64,000 nt of DNA from NCBI GenBank assembly GCA_013397845.1, contig VZTG01004479.1:959138-1023137 (forward strand). The letters are read 5' to 3'. Both the position numbers and the translations under genes were made by a program. The notes under the pieces are model-generated. The model was not told the DNA's origin and ran no database searches. It saw nothing but the letters and a program-made list of their open reading frames with translations. Every line of letters begins with the position of its first letter. Within the stretch, counting starts at the first letter, position 1. The DNA is from Melanocharis versteri (taxonomy: Eukaryota > Chordata > Aves > Passeriformes > Melanocharitidae). Below, one piece after another: positions 56,885 to 64,000 of this stretch.

Positions 56885-59800
56885 ACTCTCTCACTACATA
56901 TTCATAGTTTTGAAACAAAAGCAGAGAAGCCAGTAGCTTAATGTCATTTATTGAATCACTGTTTTTTCTAATCATCAAAATATAACCTCTTTCTCCCCTG
57001 CCAACTCCTCATAAATATTTATTAAAAATAAAACATTTGTGTTGTAGAAAATAGTGCTGTTCAACCAAAGTATCTCTATTCAACACTAATTCTCTGAGGG
57101 AGAGAAAAGAGAATTCTCACAGCTTGATTCCTTTTTTTATTTTATTGCATACATTGGGCCTGAGACTGATTTTGCAGATATGGATGTGAATTCTAACAAA
57201 GGCAGCCATCTAATATATGTAACTGGTTTAGTATTCACAACTAGGGCAGCTGAGATTTGTTCTCTTTGATTTAGACACATCCCAAACCGCCATGTGACTC
57301 TGCCAGCACCAGGTATTTCTCTATTGCAGGCAAACACTTCCAATTTGCACACAATATTTTTGACTTGTTGGCAGTGGGTGGAGGCTGAAGAACAGGATGG
57401 CTATCGGGGTTTCACTATGGCATAATCTAACCCCGGTTGTAGTTCTCTATTTTGCTACTGCTTTTGACAATATCAGTGGAACCTGACTTTGAAATTCTAC
57501 AATAATCTACAAGAATAACAGTTTCTTTGTATTTGAAAGTACCAGAAGTTCACAGTTCCCAATGATTAGGCAGTGAAAGAAGAGAATGGTTGCTGAGCAT
57601 TTTCTTTTTCAGCTTATGAAATGCCAGCTTTACACCCACAGTTACAAGCGTTCTTCATAAAGCGGTGATCCTGCTGCATCAGCACAGGACAGAAATCTGG
57701 CTAACAGGTTTGTCACCACTAGATGTCAGCAAAATACCAATAAACAGGGTTTAGACGTGCAAATTTAGAACCACCAGGTCTCTCTAACCCTATCACTCAG
57801 TATGTTCTAATGTGAAGATGAAATAAAACAGCGTTTGAAATACGAAGGAACAGTGAGGAAATTCGGGAACAGCATGCCTCGACATCAGACATTTGTGCCT
57901 CACATGCTTATTCCAACTCTTTTGATCAAAAGAGACCATTCACATTTAATTCTTAATACATATGTTTTTTCCTAAATAACACAGATTTTCTCACGCTGCT
58001 CACTCCATCTAAAAATAATTCTGTGCCACAGCTTTTCATGTTGCTGAGGAAGAGAAGAGAAATATCTAATGAAGTACAATGGTATTCAATTTTTTTAGAT
58101 AAGCAAATAATATGGAATATTGTTTCAGATAAAAGCTTGCATACAAAAGGTAAATCTTGTAATATTTTTATAGAAGTGAAACCTATCGTTTTCATTGTTT
58201 TGTTGACTAAAAAAAAATCTCAAAATTATTCAAATCATCTGTGTAAGGGTAATAGTTTTAATTTTAAAATCACCTTACAGGCTTTTATTAAGGACGTTAA
58301 AAGCTATATGCCTCCTTAAATTGACAGAACATCTCCCTGCAACTGCCAGCAATCGGAATGTTTTATTTATTTGGTTTAAAAACTAGCAGGAAGAAACCTG
58401 CTTCTGATCAGCTCACTGTTTATTGTAGAATGGTTGTCCAGTCATGTGAAGCATGGGTAGACTTTAGCTTTCAAGAAGGAAATCCATGTACTGTCCCTTA
58501 TACCATTTGTCTCATTTATTTCTGATTAAATTATTCATTATTTTTCTGACGTTCTATCTCAAGACAATATGGCCTGTCAAAATACAGGGTTTGCAAGCAG
58601 AAAGTAGTACTCATTTCCCAGACATATGTATTCCTTCTGTGCTAAATCTTTAAGCGGTATACAATAATCTGAGGGATTTGTTGGTAAATCGTCCTGTATT
58701 TTGTCACCTGTTTGACTTGAATTGTTCCACATATTAGAAGATTAAAGAACCACGTATTTTGTTAATTGAAATTTTCTGCCTTGTAACAACTGGGAATAAT
58801 TAAAAGACAAATAATAACAAAAAAGAAAACTCTGCAAATATATAAAACATGAAACGCTGTCACAAAAACATTATAGAAAGAGCTGTCTAATAGTTTATGA
58901 TGAGGAAGAGACAGGGGGTTTTTACTGTCCACCAGAAATAAATCAGTGCTATAAATGAGTTACAGGAGTTGCAGTGCTTTCTTCAGAAGCACTTGGGGTG
59001 CATTCAGCCAGTGCCCAATACCATGACATAACTCTGCTCCACTGAAAATTGAGACTATTTGATGCTTTACAGAAAATACTGGTGTTATGGATTTGGGTAC
59101 CTATTTCGAGTACTTCAGAAAAAAAGAACTCCAGAGATTTCCCTGAAGCTTACTCTTAGAAATGAACAATTCACTCCATTACTTCTGTGCTCAGTTCAGC
59201 AAACAAATAAATAAACTTTGCTTTCAGCAATGAAGAGGCATTTGTACAATTTACCTCCTGAACAGCAGTACATTACTAAAGACAAAAACCTGTGGTGGTG
59301 AATATCAAAATTCAGTAACTACTCAAGACTCCAATGTTTAATAGCACCTGAGCTTCTTATTTCATCTCTTCCTACCCATTTAGCAACTCTTACCAGAGGA
59401 GGAGGCAGAGCTTCCTGAGGGCAATTCTAGGAGATTATAAGTTGGTTGATGCTTGCAAGAAAACCCACAACAGTGCATTCATATTTGCTGATGGAAGTAG
59501 TAGGGACAGCTCTTGAGTCCAGGGCAGCAAGACCAGTTAAATCTCTAATGCAAGGAAAATAACAGAAGAAAATATCCAGTTCACACCTGACTATGGGTTC
59601 TGCAGACCTAAGGATCATTCTATTAAAGTCAAAGCCCATTAGCAGTGTGTAAACAACATCTTAGACACTGACTGTTCATGTTGAATATATTTTTACATGT
59701 TTTCAGTTCTCATTCAAGGCAGAAATGTCAACACTTTTGCCAGACAGTAAAGGGCAGACATTAAAGGGTGCTACAATCTTGAGGCTGCCATCTGTTATTC

Positions 59801-59940
59801 TTGAGTGCCAGTCCTGATGGAAAGGAGAGGTGATACTTAAGAAGGATGACAACGGAGAAGCAGTGGGAGGGATTCAAGGGGAGGAGGCTTTGTCAGGAAT
59901 TTCTGTTGCTCTTTCATATTGACTTTTCACTAAAATCTTG
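56885..59940. other. Intergenic, no gene recognised
   Basis: AT-rich unique-looking sequence. No repeat family, exon or RNA gene recognised. Confidence 0.5.
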
Positions 59941-59949
59941 CACATATAT

Positions 59950-59981
59950 GATTTTTTCTTTTTTTCTTTTTTTTGATTTTT

Positions 59982-60049
<68 letters not shown>
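59950..60049 (+). repeat. T-rich tract ending in a 66-T homopolymer
   Basis: Mixed T/C/A tract from 59950, then an unbroken run of T from 59984 to 60049. The open frames over it are poly-Phe and poly-Lys artefacts. No LINE, SINE or retrocopy is recognisable beside it. Confidence 0.97.
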
Positions 60050-60050
<1 letters not shown>

Positions 60051-62765
60051 TTCCGAAGATGAAAACTGCTGTCCTCTCAAAATCTGCTTGGTATCTTAGG
60101 AAATCTCAGTGCCTTATGCATGTGATTCAAATACAAATAAAGGATTGATGGCATTTATAACATCTTCTACAGAAGGCATATTGATGGGGATTCATGAGTC
60201 ACAAACAAATTGCACATATGAAAGCAAACTGTATTGGAACACATTGCACTTCCATCCAGAGGCTGTTTTAGGAAGCTAAATAATATGGCTTACTCGTTAT
60301 GGAGGAAAACTGTATTTCAAATGGTAGTGGAATATATTCTCTGACACAAACATATAAAGAAACTTCTTTTCCTTTTCCTCTGTTGCCAAAATAGGGAGAA
60401 ACACCATCACCCTGGTAGGATGGCAAATGTTTGAGGATCCAAGAGGATGTAGATTGTGTCTTTTTCCTTCCCGCTAGACTTACACTCAGAAGGAATTTCC
60501 AAGTCATTCCTAGGTAACTAGGGATGAGGAAATCAGAATCTATTTTATAATTTCTGTCAACGATCAATGGTTTTATTTCCTTTTCTGACCATCTGCTTCT
60601 GTCCTTAAAACATCAAATCTACATTTACATCCAGAGACTTTCTAGATTTCTAGCTGTGATGACAGATACTTGGAATAATTTTGCCTGAAAATCATTAATT
60701 ATCTGTCAGATAGATATAATAAGTATTCATCCAGCTAATGAAGGTGGATGATTACCAAAAGACTAACCACATTCTAGAAACTTGGTGTGTACTTTGGACT
60801 TCTATTGTCCTTCATGATGTAGTATTCAAAATAAATTTTGTGTCAGTAGACTGAGACTCTCAACAGTACAAGTATATTTACACTGCTGTAGCTGAAAGCA
60901 AAGATAGCAAATACGAAAAGCATCAGACCAAGATGTTACTCAGATCAAAATTGTGAGACTGTCTGGTGCTGCAAAATCAACCATTAAAGATCGAGGTTTC
61001 CATTTGGAAGCATCACTCAGAATGTGAGTTAAAATATCTCCCAAGATAGGTCATGTGGAAAATGATGCCAAACTAACTGGTAAGTCAGTAGCAATCTGCA
61101 GATTCTTTCTATCTGCTTGCAGACTGATCATATTTTTAAAGTTAAAAACTGGGGTGTTGTGTTCAGGGGTTCTCAGGGAAGCATTCTGGCACAGGGAAAA
61201 GGGAAGTTGGCCAGGAATTCAGAAAAAAAAAAGAAAAAGAAAAAAAGGGGGCACTCTTCATCTTACTTTCAGTGCTAGAATAGAAAACTGGGACACCTTG
61301 TAGTAAAGACAGGTTGGATAAATTTTTATCACTGTGTCACTTCTTCCCTGTCTTCACTCTGAAATTCATTCATTCACATCTAGCTCAAGCCTTGTCCTCT
61401 TGCGTCAACATGCACACCATCAATTCCGTATGTGATTTATTTTACTTTTTTTTCCTACACTGAGTTTTGACAACATAATTGAACCATTTTTACCTCGTAC
61501 TTAAGGTCTCCAAGAGAAATTAAGCTCTGTCTTCAGAAACGTTATCCCATTTCATGTTATGATTTCCCTTCCTCCTCTTTGATCATTTTACACTCAGGAC
61601 TAACATTTCAACACTGAAACTTCCATTTGACACTTTGAGGCTTAGCATATTACTCTTTTCTCTTTCATTTTCTATATTCTCTTTCAAGACCAAAGCTTTT
61701 CATTTGGTTGAAAACTCACTTTCCTTTATAATAAAGCCCAGACCTCACCACAGCCCTAAACCTCACATGTGCATACCCCATGCTGCAGTACCACTTAATG
61801 ACTGAAGTTTCAGCATATAGCTTTAAAGGCAATGATGAATTTTGCACGCAGGAAGATTGTCTATGCTACCTACAAACACACTTTTCTACCTCTCATTCTG
61901 CCCAAGAGAACAGTCTGCTGAACTACTACAATATGTTTCACAATATTTTATCAGAACCAAGAATTATTAGCTTTATAAGAAGAAGAACATACACTTTATT
62001 ACCATATTTCAATATGCTGTTAAGCTAAAGATAGTAAGCAGTCACAAAACAATTCAGAAAACCTACCTAGTGCAATCATGGCAGAGGAATGCCTAGCAGT
62101 TATCCAGCAATAACTTGGAAAATACGTTAGATTTTAAAAAGAAAGTAGTTGGCAACCCATCACAGTAAGAATACTACTATCAGTTTATAAATGGTCATAA
62201 TTGTAAGTTCTCAAAGTTCAGTTTTCAGGAAGAACAGATGTTATTCAACAAAACTACTCAAAACATTGTTTCTCAGACCACAAACCTCAGCTCTTCTACT
62301 ATGGCAGAACAGCCATGTGGAACATGGAAACTTTGCAACATGGAAAACTTTAATGCTTTGGGATTCAATGGAGATAAAATCGATTATATTTTAGCATGCA
62401 TTACACCTTTACAGCCCCGGCATCTGAGTAGAAAATGCAGGCTATTCCATTTAAATCTGTACAGTAAATAGAAATCTGCAAATACAGAATTAAATTCAGT
62501 CAAAATCATTGTGTCTTTAATTCTATAAGGTTTCAACCTGCTTCTGGTTATCAGACTTGGAAGGTACTGTGTTTAATTTGAATTTGTTTTAATAAAGTAG
62601 TTGTCCTAGAAGTAGGTTAGAGGTTGATGAAAACTGATGAGTATTTATCCCCAGTATGTTATAATGGTATAACCGTTTAAAAGGGAGGGCTTCAAACAAT
62701 TTAAGAAGGGGAAAAAAAGAGTGGAAGTAAATATAAACTAACTTGAATAAAAGTATGTTAGTATG
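60050..62765. other. Intergenic, no gene recognised
   Basis: AT-rich unique-looking DNA with a purine-rich aaaaaagaaaaaga stretch near 61.22 kb. No coding evidence. Confidence 0.5.
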
Positions 62766-62912
62766 GAGAGGTTGTGGAGCCTTCATCTGTGGAGATGATT
62801 GTAACACCTGGCTGGACACGGTCCTGAGAAACCTGCTTTAGCTCACCCTGCCTGAGTAAGGTGTGGGAGTAACGACCTGTCAGCCTCAACCGTTCTGTGA
62901 TTCTGTGATCCT
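62766..62912 (+). repeat. CR1 LINE 3' terminal fragment
   Basis: ggagaggttgtggagccttc at the start, gcctgagtaaggtgtgggag in the middle, and the CR1 3' terminus ttctgtgattctgtgat at the end. About 150 bp only. Confidence 0.85.
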
Positions 62913-64000
62913 CCCAGGCTTATTTCTTTCATTATCTAGAAACAGCCAAATTTTTCTACTAAAACTCTGTTGCTGCAAAGTAGGATATACAGAATATATC
63001 CTGTTTATAAATATGATCTTGTTACCACCAGGAAATAAACTGTCAGTTAATTTAATTAATTAAAAAAATAAAAACACATCTCAGATGAAAGCTAGCTTGG
63101 AAGTGGCCCAGAGGTCAGAAACTGAAATCTTTGATGTATGCTTGATTATCTCAGTCTTCAACATATGTCCTTGCATGATGCTGTCTGTAAGTTTCTGAAA
63201 ATGGTGAAGACACTCCACATTTCCAGTGGGTGTAGGAACAGTGAAAACAAGCGAGAAAGTGAACTTCCTGGATAATGCAATAGAAATAGCATCTTTATGC
63301 CCATCTGAAACTTCATTTATCCAGCTAAGGTTTACAGTCAGTCTAACATTACAGTGCTAAATTCATTCAGAGTCTCAATTGGCTTACTGCAAGTGAAAAC
63401 ACTATTGCCAGCATTGATGTAAGTTCTGAATTTGACACTAGGCACAGATAATTTGGTGGGTTATAGGTAATTTGAGCCTGAACTTTCAAGTCTGCCTATA
63501 TAAGCTACATCAAAACAAAAACAAAAATTTTTTTAAAATCATAAGATTATTAAAACTGGTAAAATAATTATGCCAGTATTGAGGAATCTCTGAAAGAAAT
63601 TAAAGATTTGAAAGAGGTTAAAATGATCACGTTTTCGCTAGTATTTTACTAATTGAATGCATTTAGGCCTGAATTTTCAGAGCATTTTAAAAAACAAGCA
63701 TAGATCCAATTCATTTCAGTCACAGCTGTGATCACTTGGCACTTGTATGGATCTGCCAAGGATGACTCAAATAGGTACCTAGAAAATGTGGCCATTTTTA
63801 GCAGCCATTAGCAGCCATATGAAAATTTTGATTTAAGTGTCTCAATTACCATCACATTAGAACTTTGTGGTAGATTCAGTTCTCACTGTCACAATACAAA
63901 TCCATTATCCTTCACCTGCCGTTTCCAGACACACTCTGGTCCTACAGACTTTCTGAGTTACATGATGAATGTATCAGTTTTCTTTTGATCTTTATTCTCC
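62913..64000. other. Intergenic, no gene recognised
   Basis: AT-rich sequence with a short local duplication (agcagccattagcagccat near 63.80 kb). Nothing else recognised. Confidence 0.5.

Noticed and set aside
59846..60148. 100-codon poly-Phe and antisense poly-Lys frames
   Set aside because: Products of the 66-T homopolymer.
1..64000. tRNA, rRNA genes, CRISPR arrays, bacterial operons or phage
   Set aside because: Looked for and not seen. Architecture, splice sites, CR1 elements and CpG islands are those of a bird nuclear genome.
47656..64000. Exons of PRKD1, the expected next gene on this side
   Set aside because: No kinase or C1/PH-domain exon could be recognised. In mammals the two genes are several hundred kb apart.

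Overview
This is vertebrate, almost certainly avian, genomic DNA. It carries many CR1-type LINE fragments in both orientations, bird-type retroviral LTR remnants, long AT-rich introns and two GC-rich CpG islands, each broken by a run of N. There are no bacterial-style gene clusters, and most long open frames are chance frames or repeat-derived.

The one confidently identified gene is G2E3 (G2/M-phase-specific E3 ubiquitin ligase) on the minus strand. I could trace 14 coding exons from the start codon at 23720 to the stop at 7814-7816. All splice phases agree and the exons join to 702 codons plus a stop, close to the mammalian protein as I remember it (about 706 residues). A non-coding exon 1 and the promoter lie in the CpG island at about 25.5-26.2 kb. 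The 3' UTR runs left to about 3.96 kb. The CpG island at 3.24-3.56 kb lies 0.4 kb beyond that 3' end. It is probably the promoter of SCFD1, the next gene in the same direction in mammals, but no SCFD1 coding exon is visible, and exon 1 may be lost in the 39-N gap.

Layout: 1-3.2 kb, old CR1 fragments, probably SCFD1 intron 1; 3.2-3.6 kb, CpG island; 3.96-26.1 kb, G2E3, with CR1 copies in introns 2 and 13 and LTR remnants in introns 4 and 5; 26.2-35 kb, upstream intergenic DNA with a solo LTR (29.6-31.5 kb) that contains a second insertion, plus several plus-strand open frames of which one resembles a terminal exon; 36.3-47.7 kb, intergenic with three CR1 copies; 47.7-64 kb, AT-rich and repeat-poor, with no gene recognised. 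By synteny this right part would face PRKD1.

Most notable points: a minisatellite in the G2E3 CpG island that repeats a consensus splice donor in every unit; loss of the HECT active-site-equivalent cysteine (leucine here); a candidate 81-nt in-frame cassette exon inside the first PHD region; a promoter with CHR-, E2F- and ETS-like sites fitting G2/M control; an unidentified set of plus-strand open frames upstream; and several perfect hairpins, one of which looks like a fold-back insertion in a CR1 copy. I saw no clear evidence of a wholly new biological system.
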